A stretch of DNA of 64,000 nt from Duganella sp. sic0402 (GTDB lineage: Bacteria > Pseudomonadota > Gammaproteobacteria > Burkholderiales > Burkholderiaceae_D), in assembly GCF_019219065.1 (NCBI RefSeq), contig NZ_JAHUWK010000011.1, forward strand, positions 169,110 through 233,109. The letters run 5' to 3'. The notes under the pieces are model-generated. The model had not been told where the DNA came from, searched no databases, and saw nothing but the letters and a program-made list of their open reading frames with translations. Made by a program: the position numbers and the translations under genes. Positions 44,496 to 53,289 of the stretch are shown here, piece after piece. The stretch's first letter is position 1. Every line of letters begins with the position of its first letter.

Positions 44496-47195
44496 ATGCA
44501 AACAAAGTGTCATTTGAATCCACTGGCGGCTGGCGCTATCGCGCTGCTCGCCGGTGTTGCCGGCCATACCCTGGCGCAGGCACAGGATACCGTGGCGGCG
44601 AGCGCTCCGCAGGCCGTTGTCATTACCGGTTCGCGCATTGCGCGCGCGGGCACCGAAGGCCCTTCGGCCGTGACTGTGCTGACCGCTGCCGACATCGAGA
44701 AGCAGGGCTACCGCAACGTCTTCGACGCGCTGAGCAATCAAACCCAGAACAGCGGCTTCACCCAGGGCGCCGACTACGGCAACACCTTTACCCCATCGGC
44801 CAACGCCATCAGCTTGCGTGGCCTGGGGCCTAATCACACACTGGTCCTGCTGAACGGCCGCCGCATGGCCGACTTCCCGACCGCCTATGACGGTACGGTC
44901 AACTTCACCAATCTGGCGAATATTCCGTCGAGCGTGGTGGAGCGCATCGAGATCCTGAGCGGTGGCGCATCGGCCATCTATGGCTCGGACGCGGTGGCTG
45001 GCGTGGTCAACATCATCCTGAAAAAACAGTACCAAGGCTTCGACGTGAACGTCAAGGCTGGCGGCACGTCGCGCGGTGGCGCGGCCGACAAGCGTTTGCA
45101 GCTCACTGGCGGCAAGTCCTGGGACAAGCTGAATACGCTGTTCAGCCTTGAGCTGTCGGAGCGTAACCCGCTGTGGAGCGCGGACCGCGACTTCATGGCC
45201 GCCAAGACCGACGTCGCACCGACCTCCATCATGGGCCGCAAGAACGTCAGCACCGGCAAGTACGTCGACCTGGGCAGCGCTTGCGCCAACAACAGCGATA
45301 TGTTTGGCGGCAGCGCGGTCAACTATGTGTCGAAAACCGGCCCTTACTGCGCCAGCCCGAAAGTCGGTCCGACTTACTGGACCACGATGACCAAGAACAG
45401 CAGCCAGAACGCCTTCGGCAGCTTGAATTACGAGCTGTCGCCGAACACCACGCTGTATGCGGAAGCGTTGTTTGGCCAGAACCGCAGCATCAACAATACG
45501 CGCGGCCCGTCGTGGACTTCGCGCCAGCTGTCGGATAGCTATTTCCTGAACCAGAACACCGGCTCCTACGAGACGTGGAACCGGTATATTTCGCCGGAAG
45601 AGATGGGGGGTGTAGGCCGCTACAACCGTTACTGGGATGACCAGGCCAGTTCGCTGTCGTTCGGCGCCAAGGGCCTGATTCCCGGTACCACCTGGAGCTA
45701 TGAAGCAGGCTACACCGCCTCGCTGTACAAGAGCCAGGACCATCGCCCGCGCGTTCTGGCCAATGCCGACAGCTTCTTCCTCGGCCAGCAACTGGGCGTG
45801 GATGCCAACGGCGTCGCGATCTACGCGCCCGATCAGGCGCGCCTGACTACGCGCCTGACGCCGGAGCAATTCGCCAGCATCAGCGGCGCGTCGATCAGCG
45901 ACGATAAATCGTGGACCAATACCGTCAGCCTGAGCGCCAGCGGCGAAGCGTTCGATCTGCCGGCCGGCCCGGTCAAGATGGCGACCGTGCTGGAGTACGG
46001 CAAGCAGGGCTTCTCGAATCGCCCGGATGCGCGCATCAACGAAGGCTATTTCAATATCGCCACCGGCGCGGACGTCACTGCCGGCACCCGCAAGCGCTAT
46101 GCGGTGGGCGCCGAGTTCAACATCCCGGTGATCAAGACCGTGGATGCAACGCTGGCTGGCCGTTATGACCGCTACAGCTTCGCCGGCCGCGAAGATGGCA
46201 AGTTCACTTACAACGGCGGCATCGAGTGGCGTCCGGTCAAGCAGTTGCTGCTACGCGGTACCTACGGCACCAGCTTCCGCGCGCCGGACATGAACTACAT
46301 CTACAAGGCGCGCGGTACTGGCTACTACTCCGCCACTACCGATTACTATCGTTGCGCCAAGTCCGGCCAGCCGATCGCCGGCTGCGAGTTCGCCAACTAC
46401 TCGCCGGGCGCGGACTATGTGCAGACCGGTAGCAAGGACTTGCGTTCGGAACAGGGCCGGTCCACCGGTCTGGGCATCGTCTGGTCGCCGAGCGCGGACT
46501 TCGACGTATCGCTCGATTACTGGAACATCAAGATCAGCGATCTGGTGACCAATCTGAACGAGAACAAGCTGCTGCGCGACGAAGCCGCCTGCCGACTGGC
46601 TGGCGACCTGGCTTCGCCGACCTGCGCCGATGCGATTTCGCGCATCGTCCGCTATGCGGACAATGCGCTGTACCGTCCGGGCGAGATCAAGCAGATCCTG
46701 GTCAATCCGATCAACGCCGCGTCGACCAGCGTGGACGGCATCGACCTCGCCGCCAAGTATGCTTTCCGCAGCAAGGACTACGGCACCTTCACCGTGCGTG
46801 GCAATTACTCGAAGACGCTGAACAAGCACTCGCGCCAGTTCGCCGGCGACGAGTTGATCGACGAGGTGGAAGACCTGAACGTCTACGACTGGCGCGACAA
46901 GCTCAATGCCAGCCTGAGCTGGAACTACGGCAAGTGGACCAACACGCTGTTCCTGCAGCGTTACGGCAAAGTGCCTAACGGCGCCGGCACGGCCTTCCTG
47001 ACCCCGACCACCCTGGTCAACGGCAGCGTGGTGTATCGCCTGAATGAACGCGCCACCTTGTCGGTGGCGGTCAATAACCTGTTTAACAAGGTCAAGGCGG
47101 ATACCAGCGATGGCTGGCCTTACTACCCGGTCGGAACCTATAGCCCGGTCGGCCGCCAGGCCTGGGTCGAGCTGAACTACCACTTCGGCGGCTAA
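44496..47195 (+). CDS. TonB-dependent outer-membrane receptor
   Basis: 899-residue receptor for energised uptake of a large substrate. Signal peptide to about residue 30 (AQAQ/DTV), then a TonB box-like VVITGSRI, the plug domain (about 45-165, with LRGLGPNHTLVLLNGRRMAD and EILSGGASAIYGSDAVAGVVNIIL), and a 22-strand barrel. The family type is that of receptors with 'oligopeptide/oligosaccharide' annotations rather than classical siderophore receptors. It ends LNYHFGG instead of on an aromatic residue. The ATG MQTKCHLN is chosen; earlier codons lack a start other than TTG. Follows the prolyl oligopeptidase gene; no TonB-ExbBD here. Confidence 0.92.
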   Translation: MQTKCHLNPLAAGAIALLAGVAGHTLAQAQDTVAASAPQAVVITGSRIARAGTEGPSAVTVLTAADIEKQGYRNVFDALSNQTQNSGFTQGADYGNTFTPSANAISLRGLGPNHTLVLLNGRRMADFPTAYDGTVNFTNLANIPSSVVERIEILSGGASAIYGSDAVAGVVNIILKKQYQGFDVNVKAGGTSRGGAADKRLQLTGGKSWDKLNTLFSLELSERNPLWSADRDFMAAKTDVAPTSIMGRKNVSTGKYVDLGSACANNSDMFGGSAVNYVSKTGPYCASPKVGPTYWTTMTKNSSQNAFGSLNYELSPNTTLYAEALFGQNRSINNTRGPSWTSRQLSDSYFLNQNTGSYETWNRYISPEEMGGVGRYNRYWDDQASSLSFGAKGLIPGTTWSYEAGYTASLYKSQDHRPRVLANADSFFLGQQLGVDANGVAIYAPDQARLTTRLTPEQFASISGASISDDKSWTNTVSLSASGEAFDLPAGPVKMATVLEYGKQGFSNRPDARINEGYFNIATGADVTAGTRKRYAVGAEFNIPVIKTVDATLAGRYDRYSFAGREDGKFTYNGGIEWRPVKQLLLRGTYGTSFRAPDMNYIYKARGTGYYSATTDYYRCAKSGQPIAGCEFANYSPGADYVQTGSKDLRSEQGRSTGLGIVWSPSADFDVSLDYWNIKISDLVTNLNENKLLRDEAACRLAGDLASPTCADAISRIVRYADNALYRPGEIKQILVNPINAASTSVDGIDLAAKYAFRSKDYGTFTVRGNYSKTLNKHSRQFAGDELIDEVEDLNVYDWRDKLNASLSWNYGKWTNTLFLQRYGKVPNGAGTAFLTPTTLVNGSVVYRLNERATLSVAVNNLFNKVKADTSDGWPYYPVGTYSPVGRQAWVELNYHFGG

Positions 47196-47210
47196 GCTGC
47201 CTTAGCTGTC

Positions 47211-48410
47211 TTAAGCGGCCTTTTGCTGGCTGGCGTGGCCGAGATACTCGGTCACCCAGTACAGCAGCGCGGCGGCGTTGAAGGCCATGCCGGTCAGCAG
47301 CGCGCCGTGCCAGCCGTGGGTGGCGTACATCCAGCCACCCAGCGCCGAACCCAGCGCGCCACCGGCGAAGAACAGCGCGAAGTACACGCCATTCAGGCGG
47401 CTGCGCACTTCCGCACCGAGCGAAAAGATGGCGCGCTGGCCCAGCACCAGATTCGCCGCCACACCCATATCCAGCACAATCGACGCCACCACCAGCACGG
47501 CCAGCGCCACATCGCGCGAACCTGGCACGATCATCGGCAACGCAAATCCCAGCACACCCAGTACCAGCGCGGCGGCGGTCGCCATCAGCGTGTGGCCTTG
47601 GTCGGCCAGCTTGCCGGCGATCGGCGAGGCGATCGCGCCAGCCATGCCGACCAGCGCAAAGATGGCGATGCCGGTTTGCGACAGGTGGAACTCGGGACCG
47701 GACAGCATCAGCGGCGTCACCGTCCAGAACAGGCTGAACGAACCAAACAGGCCGGCGTGATAGGCGGCGCGGCGGCGCAGCACCGGCGTTTGCAGGAACA
47801 AGTGCCACAAGGAGCCCATCAGTTTTGGATAGCTGATGTGATGGTTGGGCATACGCAGCGGCAGTTTGGCGCGCAGCACAAACGCTACCGCCAGCACCAG
47901 CACGGCGGCGCCGCCGAATACCACATGCCAGCTGGTGGCGTCGGCGATCAGGCTGGCGGCGGGGCGCGACAGCATAATCCCCAGCAGCAGGCCGCTGACC
48001 ACTTTGCCGACCGTGACGCCGCGCGTCGCTTCCCGCGACAGGTGGGCGGCAAACGGCACGATGATCTGCGCCGCCACCGAACCCAGGCCGATGCCCAGTG
48101 CAGCGGTCAGGAACATCCACGCGCTGCTGCTGACGGCGGCCAGCACCAGCATGGCGGAGGTGAACAGCAGGCCGGTGAAGATCAGGCGGCGGTTTTCCAG
48201 CAGGTCGCCCAGCGGCACGATGAACAGTAGGCCGAGGGTGTAGCCAATTTGCGTCAGCGTGACGATCAGCCCGGCCGCTTCGGGCGACAAGCCGGTGGCG
48301 GCGCTGATCGGGCCGACCAGGGTTTGTGCGTAATACAGGCTGGCGACGATCAGGCCGGTGGCGGTGGCCAGCAGGGTGACCATGCCGGAACTTATGTCTT
48401 TATTGCTCAT
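47211..48410 (-). CDS. MFS transporter (drug/sugar-efflux type)
   Basis: 399-residue inner-membrane carrier with 12 predicted TM segments. The loop between TM2 and TM3 has PLGDLLENRRLIFTGLL, the MFS G-x-x-x-D-x-x-x-R-R motif. The N-terminus SGMVTLLATATGLIVASLYYAQ resembles the YgaY/NepI-like group of efflux carriers. The start MSNKDISS has GGAG eight bases upstream; an upstream in-frame codon is not used. It ends 15 bases from the TonB receptor stop, convergent. Divergent from a LysR gene, which most likely controls it. Confidence 0.9.
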   Translation of the reverse strand: MSNKDISSGMVTLLATATGLIVASLYYAQTLVGPISAATGLSPEAAGLIVTLTQIGYTLGLLFIVPLGDLLENRRLIFTGLLFTSAMLVLAAVSSSAWMFLTAALGIGLGSVAAQIIVPFAAHLSREATRGVTVGKVVSGLLLGIMLSRPAASLIADATSWHVVFGGAAVLVLAVAFVLRAKLPLRMPNHHISYPKLMGSLWHLFLQTPVLRRRAAYHAGLFGSFSLFWTVTPLMLSGPEFHLSQTGIAIFALVGMAGAIASPIAGKLADQGHTLMATAAALVLGVLGFALPMIVPGSRDVALAVLVVASIVLDMGVAANLVLGQRAIFSLGAEVRSRLNGVYFALFFAGGALGSALGGWMYATHGWHGALLTGMAFNAAALLYWVTEYLGHASQQKAA

Positions 48411-48471
48411 GGTGCTACTCCAGTAAGAAGATGATGAGCAGATTGTAGGCAAAAGCCAGGCAAAGATAATT

Positions 48472-48508
48472 AGGGCATAATGCCCCTATACTTTTCACAT
48501 TATGTGAA
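48472..48508. promoter_or_regulatory. LysR-type operator region between MFS and LysR genes
   Basis: Two inverted repeats lie side by side. TTCACA-TTA-TGTGAA (48494-48508) contains the T-N11-A pattern of LysR-type sites and sits just before the LysR start. GGGCA-TAA-TGCCC (48473-48485) lies between it and the MFS gene. A TATACT at 48487-48492 may be the -10 of the LysR gene, so binding would cause autorepression. Confidence 0.55.
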
Positions 48509-48513
48509 CAATC

Positions 48514-49437
48514 ATGGACAGACTCAAAGCCATGCAGACGTTTGTGCGCATCGTCGAGGCCAACAGCTTCACCAAGGCCGCCGAAACGCTGGACCTGCCG
48601 CGCGCCGCGCTGACGGCCACCATCAAGAAGCTTGAAGCCTTTCTCGGCACCCAGCTGCTGCAGCGGACCACGCGCCGCCTGTCGCTGACGCCGGACGGTG
48701 CCGACTATTACCGCAAGTGCCAGCAGATCCTCCAGGCGGTGGAAGATGCCGAGAGCACCTATCGCGACCAGCGGGGCGGTCAAGGTGCGGCTCAGCCGCG
48801 CGGCAAGCTGCGCATCGAGCTGCCCGGCACCTTCGGCCGGAATGTGGTGCTGCCGCATATCGCCGCCTTCTGCCGCAGTTATCCGGATATCGAACTGGTG
48901 ATCAGCCTGAGCGACCGGGTGCGCGACCTGACCGAGGAGGGCGCCGATTGCGCGCTGCGCGTCGGCGCCTTGCAGGATTCGGCGATGATCGGCCGGCCGC
49001 TGGGCAGCATGCGCTTTGTCACCTGCGCCGCGCCGGACTATCTGAAGCAGCACGGCGTGCCGCAGATATGGACTGATTTGCGCGCGCATCGCTGCGTGTC
49101 GCACTTTTCAGGCCGTACCGGCCGGCCGTTCGACTGGGATTTTATGGTCGATGGCAGCGAGGTCACCACCGAGATCCGCAGCGCCATCGCCGTCAACGAC
49201 GCCGAGGCCAGTGCCAGTTGTGCGTTGCAGGGCATGGGACTGGCACAGCTGGCGCGCTACCAGGTGCGCTCGCACCTGGCCAGCGGCGCGCTGGTGGAAG
49301 TGCTGGCCGCCACGCCGCCGACGCCGATGCCGCTGTCCTTGCTGTACCCGCAAGGCCGCATGTCATCGCCGCGCCTGCGGGTGTTTGCGGAATGGCTGGG
49401 CGAGTTGCTGCGCCAGGATGCTGACTTGCAGGCTTGA
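48514..49437 (+). CDS. LysR-family transcriptional regulator
   Basis: 307-residue regulator. N-terminal winged helix-turn-helix (DRLKAMQTFVRIVEANSFTK, about 1-60) and a PBP2 effector domain (about 90-300). It belongs to the subgroup with QLLQRTTRRLSLTPDGADYY, common among regulators of efflux or quinone-response genes. Divergent from the MFS gene, with a LysR-type operator in the gap; it probably activates or represses that carrier in response to an unknown ligand. Confidence 0.93.
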   Translation: MDRLKAMQTFVRIVEANSFTKAAETLDLPRAALTATIKKLEAFLGTQLLQRTTRRLSLTPDGADYYRKCQQILQAVEDAESTYRDQRGGQGAAQPRGKLRIELPGTFGRNVVLPHIAAFCRSYPDIELVISLSDRVRDLTEEGADCALRVGALQDSAMIGRPLGSMRFVTCAAPDYLKQHGVPQIWTDLRAHRCVSHFSGRTGRPFDWDFMVDGSEVTTEIRSAIAVNDAEASASCALQGMGLAQLARYQVRSHLASGALVEVLAATPPTPMPLSLLYPQGRMSSPRLRVFAEWLGELLRQDADLQA

Positions 49438-49444
49438 TAAGGTC

Positions 49445-49450
49445 TATAAT
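49445..49450 (+). promoter_or_regulatory. Candidate -10 element upstream of the S41 protease gene
   Basis: A perfect TATAAT lies 29 bases upstream of the ATG, immediately after the LysR stop codon. No good -35 at 16-18 bases is visible (CTGACT at 49421 is the nearest). Confidence 0.3.
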
Positions 49451-49479
49451 TTGCATCCCTGGCCCGAACTGAGTTGTCG

Positions 49480-51054
49480 ATGAAACTGAAGCTGCGTTCC
49501 CTGTGTGTTGTTTTGCCCTTGCTGCTGGCCTCCTGCGGTGGAGGCTCGTCCCCGCCTGCGGTAACGCCACCGGTGACCACGCCGCCAGTGACGCCACCGG
49601 TGACGCCGCCAACCGAGCCGCCGGTCACACCGCCCGTCACGCCGCCTGTGACCGAGCCCACCAAGCCAGACTGGTTCACCTTGTATGGCCGCTGCGAGCA
49701 TCCGCGCACAGGCTTGCAGCCCAACGGCCTGCCTTATCTGGACTTCCAGGGCACGCTCAACGATGAGTTGCGCTGGATGCGTTCGTATATTGATGATAGC
49801 TACCTTTGGTACGACGAGATCCCCAAGAATCTGAACATGGCGGATTACAAGACGCCGCTCGACTACTTCGCGGTACTGAAAACGCCCGCCATCACGGCAT
49901 CGGGCCGCGCCAAGGACCGCTTCCATTTCAGCTATCCGAGCGATGTCTGGTATGCGATGAGCAGCCAGGGCATTGAACTGACCTATGGTGTGACCTGGTC
50001 GCGCAGTGCTAGCGGCGTGCTGCCGCGCGTCTGGCTGGTGTCGATGGTGGAGCCTGGCTCGCCAGCGGATGTGGCAGGACTGCGCCGCGGCGACAGGCTG
50101 GAGTCGGTGGATGGCGTCAGCATGCAGGCGAACAGCACGGCGGGCGTTGAGGTGCTCAATGCCGGCCTGACACCCAAGACCGCCGGCAAAGTGCATAAAT
50201 TCGTGCTGTCGCGGAATGGGCTATCGCTGCCGGTGTCGCTGACATCGGCGAACCTGGCGCTGATGCCGGTCCAAAATGCCAAGCTGCTGGCGACCGATAG
50301 CGGCACGGTCGGCTATTTGCAGTTCCATGATCACAACGCGGTGGCGGAAAGCCAGCTGGCGGACGCATTTACCCAGTTCCAGAGCGCCCGCGTGTCCGAT
50401 TTAATACTGGACATGCGCTACAACGGCGGCGGCTATGTGCGTCTGGCCGCAGAACTGGCGTATATGGTCGCGGGGCCGGACGCCACGCAAGACAAGACTT
50501 TTGAAAACCTGCATTACAACGACAAGCAAAAGGCCATCGCGCCGCAGCTGTTTTCCTCGACTGCTTACGGTTTCGTGCCGTCCAAATTGAAAAGTGGCGC
50601 GGCGCTGCCCTATCTGGGCCTGAAGCGGGTGACGATATTGACCACCGCCGGCACCTGTTCCGCCAGCGAATCCGTCATCAACGGCTTGCGCGGCGTTGAT
50701 GTCGAGGTGACGCTGATTGGCGGCGAAACCTGTGGCAAGCCATATGCCTTCACGCCGGCGCCGAACTGCGGCACGACCTATTTCGCGATTGAGACACGCG
50801 GCACCAACAACAAGGGTTTCGGCGACTATGCCGATGGCTTCCAGCCAACCTGCAAGGTGGCGGACGATCTGACCCGCGAAATGGGCGACACGGCGGAAGG
50901 CTTGCTGGCTGCCGCCTTGAGCTACCGAGAGCGCGGCGTCTGCCCTGCCACGGTGCAGCGGAACCGCGCGGAGCCGGGGGCGGCCGCCAGTGGCGTGCTG
51001 GAACTGGTGCGGCCGGAAGGCAAGCAAATAGCGATACGTATTCCTGGCGCGTAA
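49480..51054 (+). CDS. S41-family (C-terminal processing) peptidase, lipoprotein
   Basis: 524-residue periplasm-facing lipoprotein protease. The signal ends in a lipobox LLASC with lipidated Cys19. A low-complexity PVTPP repeat linker spans about residues 27-62. A PDZ domain (about 165-260, VEPGSPADVAGLRRGDRL) comes before the S41 core (about 270-460). The nucleophile is probably Ser394 in GTCSASES, with Lys420 (GETCGKPY) as the general base. Extra paired cysteines suggest disulfides. The start MKLKLRSL is preferred over a TTG two codons earlier. It is followed by an M14 carboxypeptidase gene on the same strand; both are exported peptidases. Confidence 0.9.
   Translation: MKLKLRSLCVVLPLLLASCGGGSSPPAVTPPVTTPPVTPPVTPPTEPPVTPPVTPPVTEPTKPDWFTLYGRCEHPRTGLQPNGLPYLDFQGTLNDELRWMRSYIDDSYLWYDEIPKNLNMADYKTPLDYFAVLKTPAITASGRAKDRFHFSYPSDVWYAMSSQGIELTYGVTWSRSASGVLPRVWLVSMVEPGSPADVAGLRRGDRLESVDGVSMQANSTAGVEVLNAGLTPKTAGKVHKFVLSRNGLSLPVSLTSANLALMPVQNAKLLATDSGTVGYLQFHDHNAVAESQLADAFTQFQSARVSDLILDMRYNGGGYVRLAAELAYMVAGPDATQDKTFENLHYNDKQKAIAPQLFSSTAYGFVPSKLKSGAALPYLGLKRVTILTTAGTCSASESVINGLRGVDVEVTLIGGETCGKPYAFTPAPNCGTTYFAIETRGTNNKGFGDYADGFQPTCKVADDLTREMGDTAEGLLAAALSYRERGVCPATVQRNRAEPGAAASGVLELVRPEGKQIAIRIPGA
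49556..49666 (+). repeat. Pro-Val-Thr tandem repeat (coding minisatellite)
   Basis: Imperfect tandem copies of 9-15 base units encoding PVTPP variants within the S41 lipoprotein linker. Such runs tether the catalytic part away from the membrane and tend to vary in copy number between strains. Confidence 0.8.
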
Positions 51055-51128
51055 AGCGGACTATAATTTCCAGCGTATCCGATGCCGGCACAGGCATCGG
51101 TCGATCAACCATCGCTGGAATTCTCTAC

Positions 51129-52898
51129 ATGATCCGTTCCGCCATACTGCTTGCCTTTGCCGCCAGCACCTCGCTGGCCTCCGCTGCCCCCGCTTCCGCG
51201 CCGCTGACCACCATCTCCGAACGCTCCGGTTTCCAGACCACCGGCCGCTACGACGAAGTGGTGGCGCTGTGCGCCCAGTTCCAGAAAGCTTATCCGAAGC
51301 AGGTGCGCTGCTTTGAATTCGGCCGCACGCCGGAAGGCCGGCCGATGCTGGCGCTGGCCGTCACCCGCACCGGTGCGCTGAGCGCCGAGCAGGCGAAGAA
51401 GAAGGGCGTGCCGGTGCTGCTGGTGCAGGGCGGCATCCATGCCGGCGAGATCGACGGCAAGGACGCCGGCTTCCTGGCGCTGCGCGATGCGCTGGAAGGC
51501 AAGGCGGCGGCCGGCGCGCTGGACAAGCAGGTGCTGCTGTTCGTCCCGGTGTTCAACGTCGACGGCCATGAGCGCTTCGGCAAGAACAACCGCCCGAACC
51601 AGCGCGGCCCGGTGGAAATGGGCTGGCGCACCACGGCGCAGAACTACAATCTGAACCGCGATTACGTGAAGGCCGACGCGCCGGAGATGCAAGCCATGCT
51701 GGCGCTGGTCAACGCCTGGGACCCGCTGGCCTATGTCGATCTGCACGTCACCGACGGCGCCAAGTTCCAGCCCGATATTTCGATCCAGGTGGAGCCGGTG
51801 CACGGCGGCGACGAAGCGCTGAAAGTCGCCGGCGCCGCGCTGCAAACCAATGTCATGGCCGACCTGAAGGCCAAGGGCTCGGATCCCAAGCCGTACTACA
51901 TTTCGTTCGCCAAGGAAGACGATCCGATGTCCGGCTTTGTCGACAGCATGTCGACGCCGCGCTTCTCGACCGGCTACTTCCTGCTGCGTAACCGCTTTGC
52001 GATGCTGGTGGAAACCCACTCGTGGAAGGATTATCCAACGCGCGTGCGGATCACCTACAACACCATCGTCTCGCTGCTGTCGCAAGTGGCGCAGCATGGC
52101 AAGGAATGGCAGAAGCTGACCAAGGAGGCCGACGCGCGCGCATTGACCATGGCCGGCAGCGATTTCCCGCTCAGCTACCGCACCACCTTCAATACCAAGA
52201 CCATCGAGTTCCCTGGCTATGCCTATGTGCGCGAGCATTCGGAGGTCTCCGGCGGCCTGTGGACCCGCTACGATGAGAGCAAGCCGCAGATGTGGACGGT
52301 GCCGCTGCGTGACGAGATCGTGCCGGAGCTGAAGGTGACGGCGCCGCTGGGCGGCTATATCGTGCCGCTGGCGCAGGCTGCGTGGGTAGGCGCCAAGCTG
52401 AAACAGCACGGTGTTGACTTCAAGGTGATCAAGCAGGACGAGATGCTGGCCGAGGTGGAGACTTTCCGCGCCAGCAAAACCAAGCTGGGTACGCAGTCCT
52501 TCGAGGGCCATCAAACGCTGGCAGTGGAAGGTGACTGGAGCCGCGAGCGCAGGGCGGTGGCCAAGGGCGCGCTGTTTGTGCCGATCGCGCAGCCGAAGGC
52601 GCGCCTGGTGATGACCATGCTGGAGCCGCGCGGCGCCGATGGCCTGCTGGCCTGGGGCGAATTCAACAACGCCTTTGAGCGCAAGGAGTATATGGAGGAC
52701 TACGTGGCGGAGGAGGTGGCGCGCGACCAGCTGGAAGCCAATCCGGCGCTGCGCGCCGAGTTCCAGAAAAAGCTGGATACCGACGCGGAGTTCAACAAGA
52801 GCCCGGCCAAGCGGCTGGAGTTCTTCGCCAAGCGGCACGCATCGTGGGATGAGCGTTACAACCTGTATCCGGTGATGCGCACCGCGCAGCAGTACTAA
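51129..52898 (+). CDS. M14-family zinc carboxypeptidase, exported
   Basis: 589-residue exported metallopeptidase. Signal peptide to about residue 20 (ASA/APA). The zinc motif H-x-x-E is at His104-Glu107 (GGIHAGEIDGKDAG) and the third ligand His206 is in AYVDLHVTDG. The M14 domain spans about 40-330; the C-terminal 250 residues are a separate region of unknown role. A TATAAT at 51062-51067 may be its -10. It converges on a small gene with a 4-base stop overlap. Confidence 0.9.
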   Translation: MIRSAILLAFAASTSLASAAPASAPLTTISERSGFQTTGRYDEVVALCAQFQKAYPKQVRCFEFGRTPEGRPMLALAVTRTGALSAEQAKKKGVPVLLVQGGIHAGEIDGKDAGFLALRDALEGKAAAGALDKQVLLFVPVFNVDGHERFGKNNRPNQRGPVEMGWRTTAQNYNLNRDYVKADAPEMQAMLALVNAWDPLAYVDLHVTDGAKFQPDISIQVEPVHGGDEALKVAGAALQTNVMADLKAKGSDPKPYYISFAKEDDPMSGFVDSMSTPRFSTGYFLLRNRFAMLVETHSWKDYPTRVRITYNTIVSLLSQVAQHGKEWQKLTKEADARALTMAGSDFPLSYRTTFNTKTIEFPGYAYVREHSEVSGGLWTRYDESKPQMWTVPLRDEIVPELKVTAPLGGYIVPLAQAAWVGAKLKQHGVDFKVIKQDEMLAEVETFRASKTKLGTQSFEGHQTLAVEGDWSRERRAVAKGALFVPIAQPKARLVMTMLEPRGADGLLAWGEFNNAFERKEYMEDYVAEEVARDQLEANPALRAEFQKKLDTDAEFNKSPAKRLEFFAKRHASWDERYNLYPVMRTAQQY

Positions 52899-53230
52899 AT
52901 CTTGCTGGCGGAGGTGGCGCCGGGTTGCTGCGCCATCTTCTGCTCCATCTCTTCACGTATCATCTGAGTAATCTTGGCGGTGATGGCGGCCTGCTGTTCC
53001 GGCGTCATCGCGTCGAATTCCGCCTGGGTGATGCCCAGCTTGCCCAGCATGGCCTGGGTCATGCGTTCGGCGGGCGTCATCTTCAGATATTTTTCCAGCT
53101 CCGCCGCACCTTCCGACTGCTTGGTTTCAGCATGCTTGAGCAGCGCGCTGAAATCCCCGCCATCGCCATTCTGCTTCGGCGCAAAGTTCGCCAGCAGCGC
53201 ATCGCTCAGCGCTTTCGATTCAATCTTCAT
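52895..53230 (-). CDS. Small helical protein of unknown function
   Basis: 111-residue, highly charged, Gln/Met-rich protein with no signal peptide or TM. The central part reads LEKYLKMTPAERMTQAML and TQAEFDAMTPEQQAAITAKI, two helix-turn units with a shared 'MTP-E' cap; the C-terminus is a Met/Gln-rich helix. I do not recognise a family beyond short conserved proteins of Burkholderiales. It lies 59 bases upstream of ttcA's 3' end on the same strand, and overlaps the M14 gene stop-to-stop. Confidence 0.65.
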   Translation of the reverse strand: MKIESKALSDALLANFAPKQNGDGGDFSALLKHAETKQSEGAAELEKYLKMTPAERMTQAMLGKLGITQAEFDAMTPEQQAAITAKITQMIREEMEQKMAQQPGATSASKI

Positions 53231-53289
53231 CTCTTCTCCTTTACCCTGGGTGATTGGTCCTGCTTCCTAGCCGAGGGCAAAGGAAGCGC

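Noticed and set aside
49556..49666. Regular repeats in the S41 gene, considered as a CRISPR-like array
   Set aside because: Units are 9-15 bases, in frame and encode a Pro/Val/Thr linker; there are no spacers of constant length and no cas genes.
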